A stretch of 64,000 bases of DNA from Jatrophihabitans cynanchi. GTDB taxonomy: Bacteria > Actinomycetota > Actinomycetes > Mycobacteriales > Jatrophihabitantaceae. Positions 1-10,567 of this stretch are shown in pieces. A program made the translations under genes and the position numbers. The stretch is taken from contig NZ_CP097463.1 of the NCBI RefSeq assembly GCF_027247405.1, forward strand, positions 992,001 to 1,056,000. The letters run 5' to 3'. How positions within the stretch are numbered: the first letter of the stretch is position 1; every line of letters begins with the position of its first letter. A model generated the notes under the pieces. That model saw only the letters and a list, made by a program, of their open reading frames with translations. It was not told where the DNA came from and searched no databases.

Positions 1-71
1 TCACCGGCCAGACCCCGGCGGACGCCGTCCGGCTTGACGAGGACGAGGGTCCGCTCGAGAGGTTCGCTCAC
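1..71 (-). CDS. ndk: nucleoside diphosphate kinase, N-terminal part (cut by window edge)
   Basis: Only the first 23 or so codons are present; the gene runs off the left edge. Reading the minus strand from the GTG at 71 gives SEPLERTLVLVKPDGVRRGL, the hallmark N-terminus of Ndk, which moves the gamma-phosphate of ATP to other nucleoside diphosphates. An in-frame GTG at 86 would add five residues; the 71 start matches the usual family N-terminus better. It lies downstream of folC and DUF4233 on the same strand, the standard actinobacterial order. Catalytic His is outside the window. Confidence 0.85.
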   Translation of the reverse strand, partial: MSEPLERTLVLVKPDGVRRGLAG

Positions 72-161
72 GACTGCCTGGCTCACGAATGCACAGCCTA
101 GTGGGCGCGAAGGTGAGCGGATCGCGCCTGCCCTCGGTGCGCCCCGCGCCGGCGCTCACGA

Positions 162-584
162 TCAGGAGACGAGCAGCCGCCAGCCGCCCGGGGTGCCCAC
201 CAGCTCGTGACGCAGCATCAGCAGCCGCCCCCAGATGGCCGCGAAGATGACACCCACCACGAACATCGCGACGAGCATGACGCCGGTGAGCACGAACAGC
301 ACCTGCAGGGCCGAGCCGACCGCGATGCCGAACGGGCGGCGGACCAGGCCGGCCGCCACGATCATCAGCACCGCCAGGCTGATCAGCAGCACCGTGCGGG
401 TGACACCCAGGCCGGTCGAGGTGAACGCGATCGCCCGCGGCACCAGCAGCGTGACCAGCGCCTCGAGCCCGAGCACGCCGGCCAACGCGCCGCGGGTCGC
501 CCGGTTTGCCCGCACCGCCCGTTCGGCGAACTGTTCCGGGGTCGGGGTGGGCGGCGTCCCGGTGCTCTCGTGCGGCGCGCTCAC
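162..584 (-). CDS. DUF4233 membrane protein
   Basis: A 140-residue protein with a short polar N-terminus and four hydrophobic stretches (roughly residues 32-50, 60-80, 85-108 and 105-125), fitting the small DUF4233 membrane family. The function is unknown. The GTG start at 584 overlaps the folC stop (GTGA), so it is translationally coupled to folC. The folC-DUF4233-ndk linkage is conserved in actinobacteria (Rv2447c-Rv2446c-Rv2445c order in M. tuberculosis, from memory), which supports the call more than any motif does. Confidence 0.8.
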   Translation of the reverse strand: MSAPHESTGTPPTPTPEQFAERAVRANRATRGALAGVLGLEALVTLLVPRAIAFTSTGLGVTRTVLLISLAVLMIVAAGLVRRPFGIAVGSALQVLFVLTGVMLVAMFVVGVIFAAIWGRLLMLRHELVGTPGGWRLLVS

Positions 585-1942
585 GAGCCGCCGCCCAGCA
601 GAAGTCGCGCCTCGCCCGCGGTGATCACCGAGCCGGTGACCAGCACGCCGGAACCGCTGAGGGCGCCGGCGCCGCCGTCTTCCTCGGCGAGCCGCACCGC
701 CGTCTCGATCGCGTCGTCCAGGCGCGGCTCGACGGTGACGCGGTCGGCGCCGAAGATCTCCACCGCGGTACGCGCCAGTTCGTCGGCCGCCAGCGCGCGC
801 TCCGAGGAGTTCTGCGTCACCACGATCTCGTCGGCGATGGGCTCGAGCAGCGCGAGTATCGCGCGCGCGTCCTTGTCCGCCAGCACGCCGACCACGGCGA
901 CCAGCCGGCGGAAGTCGAACGACTCGCTGACCGCGGCGACGCTGGCGGTCATGCCGTGCGGATTGTGCGCGGCGTCCAGCAGGATCGTCGGCGCCGAACG
1001 CACCGCCTCCAGCCGCCCCGGCGAGCGCACGGCGGCGAACGCGGCGCGGACGGTGTCGACGTCGATCACGCCGCTCTCGCCACCGGCACCGAAGAACGCC
1101 TCGACCGCGGCGAGCGCGCAGGCCGCGTTCTGCGCCTGGTGTGCCCCGTGCAGCGGCACGAACACCTGGTCGTAGACGCCGCCGAGCCCCTGCAGCGTGA
1201 GCACCTGGCCGCCGACCGCCACGCGTCGCTCCAGCACCCCGAACTCCAGGCCCTCGCGGGCGATCTGGGCCTGCACCGCAGCCGCCCGGCGGAGCAACGG
1301 CGCGGCCGCCGCCTCGGGCTGCGCAGCGAGGATGGCGGACGCGCCGGCCTTGATGATGCCGGCCTTCTCGGTGGCGATCGCCTCGACCGTGTCACCCAGG
1401 TACTGGGTGTGGTCCAGGTCGACGGGCAGCACGACAGCGACCTCGGCGTCGATCACGTTCGTGTTGTCCCACTCCCCGCCCATGCCGACCTCGACGACGG
1501 CGACGTCGACCGGCGTGTCCGCGAAGATCGAGAACGCGAGCGCGGTCATGATCTCGAAGAACGACAGCGGCACGTCGAACTGGCCGTCGATCAACTCGAG
1601 GTAGGGCGCGAGCTCGCGATAGCCCTCGACGAAGGTGCGATCGCTCACCGGGGCACCGTCGACCACGATGCGCTCGGTCACGCTGGACAGGTGCGGGCTG
1701 GTGTACCGGCCGGTGCGCAGGCCGAAGCCGCGCAACAGCTCGTCCACCATCCGGGCGGTGGAGGTCTTGCCGTTCGTCCCGGTCAGGTGGATCGCGCGGT
1801 AGTTGCGCTGCGGGTCACCCAGCAGTTCGACGAGCGCGCGCATCCGGTCGTTGGACGGGTGCACGTGGCCCTCGCCGCGCCGGGTGAAGATCGCCGTCTC
1901 GACCTGCCGCAGCAGCGCCGCGTACTTGTCCTTCTCGCTCAC
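581..1942 (-). CDS. folC: bifunctional folylpolyglutamate synthase / dihydrofolate synthase
   Basis: A 453-residue Mur-ligase-family enzyme that adds glutamate to folates and, in many bacteria, also makes dihydrofolate from dihydropteroate. The P-loop TGTNGKTSTARMVDELL lies near residue 55, followed by the TSPHLSSVTERI segment, the central VDLDHTQYLGDT motif and the C-terminal DAAHNPHG motif, all typical of FolC. The GTG start at 1942 has a GAGGA Shine-Dalgarno about 8 nt upstream. It sits 31 bp after valS on the same strand and is coupled to DUF4233, so valS-folC-DUF4233-ndk may be partly cotranscribed. Confidence 0.95.
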   Translation of the reverse strand: MSEKDKYAALLRQVETAIFTRRGEGHVHPSNDRMRALVELLGDPQRNYRAIHLTGTNGKTSTARMVDELLRGFGLRTGRYTSPHLSSVTERIVVDGAPVSDRTFVEGYRELAPYLELIDGQFDVPLSFFEIMTALAFSIFADTPVDVAVVEVGMGGEWDNTNVIDAEVAVVLPVDLDHTQYLGDTVEAIATEKAGIIKAGASAILAAQPEAAAAPLLRRAAAVQAQIAREGLEFGVLERRVAVGGQVLTLQGLGGVYDQVFVPLHGAHQAQNAACALAAVEAFFGAGGESGVIDVDTVRAAFAAVRSPGRLEAVRSAPTILLDAAHNPHGMTASVAAVSESFDFRRLVAVVGVLADKDARAILALLEPIADEIVVTQNSSERALAADELARTAVEIFGADRVTVEPRLDDAIETAVRLAEEDGGAGALSGSGVLVTGSVITAGEARLLLGGGS

Positions 1943-1973
1943 TGGCTTGATCCTCGCAGGGATCGCGTGGTGC

Positions 1974-4577
1974 TCACCCTCCGAGCTGCTCGAGAGCGCT
2001 CTGGATGCGCAGCAGGTCGGCCTCGGCGGTGGCCAGCCGGTCGCGCACCTTGGCGATCACCGGCTCGGGCGCCTTCGCGGTGAACGCCTCGTTCGCCAGC
2101 TTGCCGGCGTTGACGTCGCGCTCCTTCTGTGCCGCCGCGAGGTCCTTGGTCAACCTGGCGCGCTCGGCGGCGACATCGATGGCGCCAGACAGGTCCAGCT
2201 CGACGCGCACGCCGCCGGCCGTCGTGAGCGATGCCGTCGGCGCGAAGCCCTCGCCCGGCTCGTCCAGCCGCAGCAGGAAGCGGATGGCAGCCTCGCCGCT
2301 GCCGGCGCCGGTGAGCCGGGCGGGCACCCGCTGCGCGGGCTTGACGCCCTGGTCCGATCGGAACCGGCGCACCTCCCCCACCGTCGCCTGCACCGCAACG
2401 ATCTCCGCCTCGGCGGCCGGGTTCGCCCGCGCCGTGTCCGCAGCCGGCCACGGCGCGATCACCACGGAGTCGCGGCCGGTCAGCGCGGTCCACAGCGTCT
2501 CGGTCACGAACGGCACCATCGGGTGCAGCAGCCGCAGCAGGGTGTCCAGCACCTCACCGAGCACGCGGCGGGTACGGTCGCCGCCCGGCCCGGCGAACGA
2601 GATCTTGGCCAGCTCGACGTACCAGTCACATACCTCGTCCCACGCGAAGTGGTAGAGCAGCTCGGCGATCTTGGCGAACTCGAACCGCTCGTACAGCGCG
2701 TCGGCCTCGGTGACGACGGCCTGCAGGCGGGACAGGATCCAGGCGTCCGCGCCGGACACGTCGGCCGGCACCTCGCCGGTCACGGTCGCGCCGTTGAGCA
2801 GCGCGAACCGGGTCGCGTTCCACAGCTTGGTGCAGAAGTTGCGGGTGCCGACCACCCACTCCTCGTTGATCGCCTGGTCCGCCCCGGGATTCGCGCCCTG
2901 CAGCAGCGACAGCCGCACCGCGTCCGCGCCGTATTCGTCCATCCACAACAGCGGGTCGATGACGTTGCCTCGGGACTTGGACATCTTCTTGCCGGACGCG
3001 TCGCGCACCAGCCCGTGCAGCAGGATCGTCCGGAACGGGACGGCGTCCTCGGGGCCCCGATCGTCCATCGCGTAGAGGCCGAAGAGCATCATCCGCACGA
3101 CCCAGAAGAACAAGATGTCGTAGCCGGTGACGAGCACGGTAGTCGGGTAGTAGCGCTTCAGGTCGGCGGTGTCGTCCGGCCAGCCCAGCGTCGAGAACGG
3201 CCACAGCGCCGAGGAGAACCAGGTGTCCAGGACGTCCTCGTCCTGTGTCCAGCCGGCCGGCGGCGTCTCGTCCGGGCCGAAGCAGGCGTCGTCGCCGTCC
3301 GGGGAGTACCAGACCGGGATGCGGTGTCCCCACCACAGCTGCCGGCTGATGCACCAGTCGCGCAGCCCGTCGACCCACTGGAAGTAGCGGGGGGCCATGG
3401 ACGCCGGTTCGATCACCACCCGCCCGTCGCGCACTGCATCGCCGGCCGCCCGGGCGAGCGACTCGACGCGCACCCACCACTGCAGCGACAGCCTCGGTTC
3501 GACCACGGTGTCGCAGCGCGAGCAGTGCCCGACCGAGTGCTGGTACGGCCGCTTCTCGGCCACGATCCGGCCGTCCTCGCGCAGCGCCGCCACGACGGCG
3601 AAGCGGGCCTCCAACCGGTCCAGCCCGGCGAACGGACCGGGCACGGTGATCACCGCCCGCTCGTCCATGATCGTCAAGGCGGGCAGGTCGTGCCTGCGCC
3701 CGATCTCGAAGTCGTTGGGGTCGTGCGCGGGGGTCACCTTCACCGCGCCCGTGCCGAACGCCGGGTCGACGTGCTCGTCGGCGACGACCGGGATCATCCG
3801 GTTGGTCAGCGGCAGGGCGATCGACCGGCCGACCAGGTGCCGGTACCGCTCGTCGTCCGGGTGCACGGCGATCGCGGTGTCACCGAGCATCGTCTCGGCG
3901 CGGGTCGTGGCGACGACAATCGAGTTCTCGCCGTCGCCGTAGCGGATCGAGACCAGCTCGCCGGCCTCCTCGGAGTGCTCCACCTCGATGTCGCTGAGCG
4001 CGGTGAGATCGCGCGGGCACCAGTTGATGATCCGTTCGGCGCGGTAGATCAGGTCGTCGTCGTAGAGCCGCTTGAAGATCGTCTGGACGGAGCGGCTCAG
4101 CCCCTCGTCCATGGTGAACCGCTCGCGGCTCCAGTCGACACCCGAGCCGAGGCGGCGCATCTGGTCCAGGATCTGGCCGCCGTAGCGCTCCTTCCACTCC
4201 CACGCCTTACCGACGAACGCCTCGCGGGAGTAGTCGAAGCGGCCCTTGCCCTCGGTCTCGGCGAGATGCCGCTCGACCAGGTTCTGCACCGCGATGGACG
4301 CGTGGTCCATGCCGGGCAGCCACAGCACGTCGCATCCGCGCATCCGGGCACGGCGGGTCAGCGCGTCCATCATGGACTGCTCCAGCGCATGCCCCAGGTG
4401 CAGGCTGCCGGTGACGTTCGGCGGCGGGATCACGATCGAGTACGGCGGCTTGCTGCTGTCGACGTCCGCGGTGAAGTAGCCGCGCTCGACCCAGCTGCGG
4501 TACAGCGGGCCCTCTACCTCTGCCGGCACGTAGTGCGTCGCCAGGTCGGTGGCCGGTGTACGCGGGGTCGGGGTCAC
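1974..4577 (-). CDS. valS: valyl-tRNA synthetase
   Basis: An 867-residue class I aminoacyl-tRNA synthetase charging tRNA-Val. The HIGH-type motif [14 protein letters not shown] is at about residues 52-65 and KMSKSRGN near residue 525; the editing domain ([17 protein letters not shown]) lies between them. The C-terminal coiled-coil segment ([18 protein letters not shown]) is present, as expected for ValS. The GTG start at 4577 has no Shine-Dalgarno; a TAGAAT hexamer ends 6 nt before it, so the mRNA is probably leaderless. Confidence 0.97.
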   Translation of the reverse strand: MTPTPRTPATDLATHYVPAEVEGPLYRSWVERGYFTADVDSSKPPYSIVIPPPNVTGSLHLGHALEQSMMDALTRRARMRGCDVLWLPGMDHASIAVQNLVERHLAETEGKGRFDYSREAFVGKAWEWKERYGGQILDQMRRLGSGVDWSRERFTMDEGLSRSVQTIFKRLYDDDLIYRAERIINWCPRDLTALSDIEVEHSEEAGELVSIRYGDGENSIVVATTRAETMLGDTAIAVHPDDERYRHLVGRSIALPLTNRMIPVVADEHVDPAFGTGAVKVTPAHDPNDFEIGRRHDLPALTIMDERAVITVPGPFAGLDRLEARFAVVAALREDGRIVAEKRPYQHSVGHCSRCDTVVEPRLSLQWWVRVESLARAAGDAVRDGRVVIEPASMAPRYFQWVDGLRDWCISRQLWWGHRIPVWYSPDGDDACFGPDETPPAGWTQDEDVLDTWFSSALWPFSTLGWPDDTADLKRYYPTTVLVTGYDILFFWVVRMMLFGLYAMDDRGPEDAVPFRTILLHGLVRDASGKKMSKSRGNVIDPLLWMDEYGADAVRLSLLQGANPGADQAINEEWVVGTRNFCTKLWNATRFALLNGATVTGEVPADVSGADAWILSRLQAVVTEADALYERFEFAKIAELLYHFAWDEVCDWYVELAKISFAGPGGDRTRRVLGEVLDTLLRLLHPMVPFVTETLWTALTGRDSVVIAPWPAADTARANPAAEAEIVAVQATVGEVRRFRSDQGVKPAQRVPARLTGAGSGEAAIRFLLRLDEPGEGFAPTASLTTAGGVRVELDLSGAIDVAAERARLTKDLAAAQKERDVNAGKLANEAFTAKAPEPVIAKVRDRLATAEADLLRIQSALEQLGG

Positions 4578-4583
4578 TGCCGC

Positions 4584-4589
4584 ATTCTA
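4584..4589 (-). promoter_or_regulatory. -10 hexamer TAGAAT of a leaderless valS promoter
   Basis: On the minus strand TAGAAT is followed by six bases and then the valS GTG, so initiation would fall on the start codon itself. No -35 was assigned. Confidence 0.5.
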
Positions 4590-4665
4590 TTCAAGGCCCA
4601 CCCGTCGGGTTGTCCGCCGGCTTGGGGGACGATGAGGGCGTAGGTGGGCCGCGGAAGGGAACCGG

Positions 4666-5689
4666 ATGAGCGACGAGACCGAGGCACAGGACGCGACGCT
4701 GCGATTGGACCGGCAGACCGTGGCAGCCGCGCTCGAGGTGGCGGTCCGCGCGTCGTCGATCCACAACACCCAGCCGTGGCGGTGGCGGCTGGAGGACACC
4801 GGGCTCTCGCTGCGCGCGGACCGCTCCCGCCAGCTCGCGGTCGCCGACCCCGACGGCCACTCGCTGCACCTGAGCTGTGGCGCGGCCCTGTACCTGACCG
4901 AGGTCGGGCTGCGGGCCGCCGGCTGGCAGGTCGCGACCAGCCTGCTGCCCGACGCGGCTGACCCCGACCTGCTAGCCGTGTTCACCCCGACCGGCTGGAG
5001 CGAGCCGACGGAGGCGGCGTCCGAACTCGCCGACGCCGCGATGCGCCGGCGTTGCGATCGCCGGCCGTTCGCGGCCGAGCAACTGGACGATGCGACCCGC
5101 GAGACGCTGCGCGCGGCGGCCGGCGACGCGGCGGCCCGGATCGACTATCCGGACGGTCCGGAGCAGCACATCGAGCTGGCGGTGGCCGTGAGCCATGCCG
5201 ACCGCGCCGAACGCGAGGACGAGGCCTACCTGGCCGAGATGAGCCACTGGCTGCGCGATCCCGACGTGCACGCGATGGTCGACGGCGTCCCGGTCGCGGC
5301 GATCCCGCACGTGCCGGCCGACGCGCCGCGGCACACCGACGTCCCGTTGCGCGACTTCGAGGTCGGCGTCGCCGGCCGGCAGCTGATCGAGCGCGACGTC
5401 GACGAGCGGCCGCTGATCGCGGTCGTCTTCACCGAGGCGGACGGCCCGCGCGACCACCTCGAGGCGGGGATCGCGATGATGCGCCTGATGCTGCGCGCCG
5501 AACAGCTCGGGCTCGCCAGCTGCCCGCTGAGCCAGGCGGTCGACTTCGCCGCGTTCCGTGCCCGGCTGCAGAACAGCATGGGCTGGGTCGGCTACCCGCA
5601 GATGCTGCTGCGGCTGGGCCGTCCGCTGAGCCCGGTTGCCGACCTGCCGCGCACGCCACGGCGTCCGGTGTCGGCCGTGCTGGACGTCC

Positions 5690-5700
<11 letters not shown>
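4666..5700 (+). CDS. Acg-family nitroreductase-like flavoprotein
   Basis: A 344-residue protein with the Acg/Rv3131-type N-terminal motif ASSIHNTQPWRWRL (about residues 29-42), a conserved RRCDRRPF segment near residue 127 and a C-terminal nitroreductase-like region ending in a bacterial LRLGRPL motif. This family binds FMN, but some members are flavin-sequestering rather than catalytic. The ATG at 4666 has a GGAAGGGA Shine-Dalgarno. It stands alone on the plus strand and its last 11 bp overlap the convergent M3 peptidase gene. In mycobacteria homologues belong to the dormancy regulon; nothing here shows such control. Confidence 0.85.
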
Positions 5701-7621
<1,921 letters not shown>

Positions 7622-7628
7622 CCTGGCG

Positions 7629-7634
7629 ACTCTA
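7629..7634 (-). promoter_or_regulatory. -10 hexamer TAGAGT of a leaderless M3-peptidase promoter
   Basis: Minus-strand TAGAGT is followed by 7 nt and then the ATG at 7621. No Shine-Dalgarno is present in that gap. Confidence 0.45.
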
Positions 7635-7687
7635 GCGACGGCGCTGCGTGCCCCGAACCGACATGCGATCGTGGGGTCAGGGCCCCG

Positions 7688-8287
7688 CTAGTGCAGGTCG
7701 GTCGGCGCATCCAGCGGGAACATCAGGATGTCCAGGCTGACCCGGCGCGCTCCGGCCGGCCGCTTGGAGGTGGCGCGCCCGCGGTATCGCGCCACGATCT
7801 GTTCCAGTTCGCGCTCGACCTGCTGGGCCTCCTCGAGCGTGAGCCACAGCGTCGCGCTGCTGATGCCCGACGCCTCCTGCCACGGCTCGCTCTCCTCGGC
7901 ACTGCGGTCGAGCCAGGCGCCGAACCGGTCGCCCAGCCGCCGCAGCACCGAGGTGGCCAGCGCGGCGCTGGCGGCGTGCGCGATGCGTGACCCCGCGGCC
8001 GCGGCCGTGACCGTCACCGAGTTCCCCGCCGCCCGCCAGGGGCGCTCGCGACCGTCCTGGCCCGCTTCGGCCCGGGTCACGATGCCGAACCTCTCCAGCG
8101 CGCGCAGGTGATAGCTCATCGCGCTCGGGCTGAGGCCGACGATCTCGGCGCACTCGGTCGCGGTGAGTTCCCGGCCGGAGTACAGCTCGTCGATCACGGC
8201 CAGCCGGGCCGGATGCGTGAGCGCCTTGATCGAGCGAGCGTCGTCCAGCACGACCGGCTGCGGCTTCTTGCGGCTGCGCGGGGTCAC
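7688..8287 (-). CDS. ArsR/HTH_20-type winged-helix transcriptional regulator
   Basis: A 199-residue DNA-binding protein. Residues about 12-85 form the winged helix: SIKALTHPARLAVIDELYSG, then ATECAEIVGLSPSAMSYHLR (recognition helix) and LERFGIVTRAE. The C-terminal half is helical and probably senses a ligand or dimerises; no metal-binding cysteine cluster is visible, so this is not a classical metalloregulator. The GTG at 8287 is preceded by TACGGT and 6 nt, a leaderless arrangement. It is divergent from an MFS transporter with a long perfect inverted repeat between them, so it most likely represses that transporter and perhaps itself. Confidence 0.9.
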   Translation of the reverse strand: MTPRSRKKPQPVVLDDARSIKALTHPARLAVIDELYSGRELTATECAEIVGLSPSAMSYHLRALERFGIVTRAEAGQDGRERPWRAAGNSVTVTAAAAGSRIAHAASAALATSVLRRLGDRFGAWLDRSAEESEPWQEASGISSATLWLTLEEAQQVERELEQIVARYRGRATSKRPAGARRVSLDILMFPLDAPTDLH

Positions 8288-8293
8288 CGCTAG

Positions 8294-8299
8294 ACCGTA
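8294..8299 (-). promoter_or_regulatory. -10 hexamer TACGGT of the arsR-type gene
   Basis: Minus-strand TACGGT lies 6 nt before the GTG at 8287, with no Shine-Dalgarno between them. Confidence 0.5.
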
Positions 8300-8311
8300 T
8301 CGCCAGGCGAC

Positions 8312-8347
8312 TTGACAGGTGCAGATGTGAAGCAATATTTTCGCAAT
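8312..8347 (+). promoter_or_regulatory. sigma-70-type promoter of the MFS gene (leaderless)
   Basis: A perfect -35 TTGACA lies at 8312-8317 and a -10 TATTTT at 8336-8341 (18-bp spacer). The +1 would be at about 8348, the A of the MFS ATG. The stretch is AT-rich against a GC-rich background. Confidence 0.65.
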
Positions 8348-8363
8348 ATGTCCTTCACATCTG
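8322..8363 (+). promoter_or_regulatory. operator: perfect 11-bp inverted repeat covering the -10 and start codon
   Basis: CAGATGTGAAG at 8322-8332 is repeated in inverse as CTTCACATCTG at 8353-8363 with a 20-bp AT-rich spacer that itself holds two GCAATAT direct repeats. Half-site centres are 31 bp apart, about three helical turns. The repeat straddles the -10 and the ATG of the MFS gene, so a bound protein would block transcription. The divergent ArsR-type protein is the obvious ligand. Confidence 0.75.
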
Positions 8364-9544
8364 TTCGGCGGGACCTGTGGCTCGTGGTCGTGGCCAAGAG
8401 CGTTTCCCTGCTCGGTGACGAGGTAGCGGCGCTGGCGCTGACCCTGCGGCTGCAGGCGCAGGGAGCCGGCACCGGGGCGGTGGCGGCGCTGCTCGTGGCC
8501 GCCCTGGTTCCCCTCGTCGTACTGGCCCCGCTGGTCGGGCGGCTGGTCGACGGGCACGACAGCCGGCTGTTGCTCGTGAGCAGCAGCCTTGTGCAGGCCG
8601 CCCTGTGCGCGGTGCTCGCGTTCCAGACGTCGACCCCGTCGATCCTGCTGCTGGTCGCCGCGCTCGGCTGCGGCCAGGCGGTGAACGGCGCGACCTGGCA
8701 GGCGCTGCTGCCGGGCATCGTCGGCACCGAGCGGCTGCCCCGCGCGATGGGGCTGAGCCAGGCCGGCGGGACCATGGCGTCCATCGCCTCCCCCGCGCTC
8801 GCCGGGCTGCTGTTCGCCCAGTTCGGCGCGCGGATCCCGCTGCTGGTCGACGCCGCCACCTTCCTGGCGATCACCGTTGCCGCGCTGCTGGTCTCGACGC
8901 GCCACGGCACGGCCGGAGGTGTCCGGACCCCGGAACGCGGCGGGCTGCGCCTGCTGCGCGCCGACCCGCTGCTGCGGACCCTGCTGCTGCTGCTCGCGGT
9001 CTTCGCCGGGCTGGGCTCGATGGTCAACGTCGTGGACGTCTTCCTCGTCCGCGGCACGTTGCACGCCAGCGCCACCTGGTACGGCATCTCCGGAGCGGCC
9101 CTGGCCGTCGGCATGCTGGTGGCCTCCCTGTTCGCCGGGCGACTGCGTGGCGACGGCGCACTGGCCCGCGCGTTCGTGGGCTCGACGCTCGTGCTCGCCG
9201 CCGGGCTGCTCGGCACCGCGCTCGTACCGAACGTGTACGTCCTGATCCCGTTGTCCGCCCTCATCGGCGCCGCGAACGGCGTCCTGAACGTCGCGCTGGG
9301 GTCGCTGATGATGGGGCGCGCGGCCGCCGAGGTCCGCGGCCGGGTCGCCGCGGCGCTGAGCGGGGTCGCCTCGGCGGCGCAGATCACCGCCTACGCGCTG
9401 GGCGGCGTGCTCGGCATGAGCCTCACCCCGCGGGAGATCTTCGCGCTCGGCGGCGGCCTCGGCCTGCTCGCGCCGGTGCTGTTCGGTCAGCGACTGATCC
9501 GGTCGGCGGCGCCCGTCCGGGTACGGGCAGAATCGCTTGCATGA
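8348..9544 (+). CDS. major facilitator superfamily transporter
   Basis: A 398-residue polytopic protein with about 12 hydrophobic segments, starting SFTSVRRDLWLVVVAKSVSL and containing the MFS loop LVGRLVDGHDSRLLL between segments 2 and 3. It resembles the DHA3/enterobactin-exporter-like family of efflux carriers; the substrate is unknown. ATG 8348 was chosen over the upstream TTG at 8312 because the promoter places +1 there and the TTG is the -35 box itself. The stop overlaps the next ATG (ATGA), so it is coupled to the Gfo/Idh/MocA gene. Probably repressed by the divergent ArsR-type regulator. Confidence 0.9.
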   Translation: MSFTSVRRDLWLVVVAKSVSLLGDEVAALALTLRLQAQGAGTGAVAALLVAALVPLVVLAPLVGRLVDGHDSRLLLVSSSLVQAALCAVLAFQTSTPSILLLVAALGCGQAVNGATWQALLPGIVGTERLPRAMGLSQAGGTMASIASPALAGLLFAQFGARIPLLVDAATFLAITVAALLVSTRHGTAGGVRTPERGGLRLLRADPLLRTLLLLLAVFAGLGSMVNVVDVFLVRGTLHASATWYGISGAALAVGMLVASLFAGRLRGDGALARAFVGSTLVLAAGLLGTALVPNVYVLIPLSALIGAANGVLNVALGSLMMGRAAAEVRGRVAAALSGVASAAQITAYALGGVLGMSLTPREIFALGGGLGLLAPVLFGQRLIRSAAPVRVRAESLA

Positions 9545-10527
9545 GCACTCGTTGGGGAATCCTGGCCACCGGTGGCATCGCCCACGCGTTCGCCCGCGAC
9601 CTCGCGCTGCTGCCCGACGCCGAGCTCGTCGCGGTCGGTTCGCGGACCCAGGCCACGGCAGAGGCATTCGGCGAGGAGTTCGCGATCCCGCACCGGCACG
9701 GCTCGTACCAGGCGCTGGTCGAGGACCCCGACGTCGACGCGGTCTACGTCTCGACGCCGCACCCCGGCCACCACGACGCGGCCCTGATGGCGATCGCCGC
9801 GGGGAAGGCGGTGCTCGTCGAGAAGCCGTTCGCGATGGACGCGGCCGAGGCACGGGAGATGGTCGACGCGGCACGGGCCGCCGGAACCCTGCTCGTCGAG
9901 GCGATGTGGACCAGGTTCTTGCCGCACATCGCCCGGATCCGCGAGATCCTGGCCGCCGGCACCCTGGGCGAGATCGTGTACCTGACGGCCGAGCACGGGC
10001 AGTGGTTCGCGAACGACCCGCAGTTCCGCCTGTTCGCCCCCTCGCTCGGCGGCGGCGCGCTGCTCGACCTGGGCATCTACCCGGTCTCGTTCGCACACTT
10101 CGTGCTGGGGACGCCGGCGAAGATCACCGCCGTCAGCCGGGCCGCCTTCACCGGGGTGGACGCCACCACGTCGATGATCCTGCAGTACGGCAGTGGCGCC
10201 CAGGCGATCCTGACCACCTCGCTCGCGGCCGCGTCCGCCAACCCGGCGGCGATCTACGGCACCGAGGCCCGGCTGGAGATCGACGGCTGGTTCTACACGC
10301 CGACCACGTTCCGCGTCGTGTCCCGCGACGGCACCGTGCTGGAGCGCTACGACGTCCCGCACGAGGGCCACGGGTTGCGCCACGAGGCCGCCGAGGTGGG
10401 TCGCTGCCTGCAGGCCGGGCTGACCGAGTCGCCGCTGCTGCCGCTGGAGGAGACGCTGGCGATCATGGGAACGCTGGACGAGGTGCGCCGCCAGATCGGC
10501 CTCGACTACTCCGCGTTGGCCCCGTAG
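9541..10527 (+). CDS. Gfo/Idh/MocA-family NAD(P)-dependent oxidoreductase
   Basis: A 328-residue dehydrogenase with an N-terminal Rossmann fold (WGILATGGIAHAFARDLALL) and the family signature VLVEKPFAMDAAEA near residue 100, followed by the C-terminal alpha/beta domain (GGGALLDLGIYPVSFA). Members oxidise sugars, inositols or trans-dihydrodiols; it most resembles the dihydrodiol-dehydrogenase-like branch. The ATG overlaps the MFS stop, so transporter and enzyme form one operon under the ArsR-type operator, suggesting joint uptake or efflux and conversion of one compound. Its stop lies inside the stem of a hairpin repeat. Confidence 0.9.
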   Translation: MSTRWGILATGGIAHAFARDLALLPDAELVAVGSRTQATAEAFGEEFAIPHRHGSYQALVEDPDVDAVYVSTPHPGHHDAALMAIAAGKAVLVEKPFAMDAAEAREMVDAARAAGTLLVEAMWTRFLPHIARIREILAAGTLGEIVYLTAEHGQWFANDPQFRLFAPSLGGGALLDLGIYPVSFAHFVLGTPAKITAVSRAAFTGVDATTSMILQYGSGAQAILTTSLAAASANPAAIYGTEARLEIDGWFYTPTTFRVVSRDGTVLERYDVPHEGHGLRHEAAEVGRCLQAGLTESPLLPLEETLAIMGTLDEVRRQIGLDYSALAP

Positions 10528-10567
10528 CAGGGCGACTCGCCGCTGCCGACCCTGCTACGAGGCCAAC
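10515..10567. repeat. 53-bp hairpin repeat, copy A (REP-like; possible bidirectional terminator)
   Basis: Left arm GTTGGCCCCGTAGCAGGG (10515-10532) and right arm CCCTGCTACGAGGCCAAC (10550-10567) form an 18-bp stem with one mismatch around a 17-nt loop. The stop codons of both convergent genes (10525-10527 plus, 10555-10557 minus) lie inside the stem. A second copy lies at 11522-11574 in the same orientation, 46 of 53 bases identical. Confidence 0.85.

Noticed and set aside
207-2083. Very long plus-strand ORFs over ndk-DUF4233-folC-valS
   Set aside because: Arg/Ala/Gly-rich shadow frames caused by high GC3 on the opposite strand; the minus-strand genes have full family motifs.
8996-10096. 802-codon minus ORF extending the ArsR gene upstream
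   Set aside because: Everything before GTG 8287 is antisense to the MFS and oxidoreductase genes and low-complexity; only the last 199 codons are the regulator.
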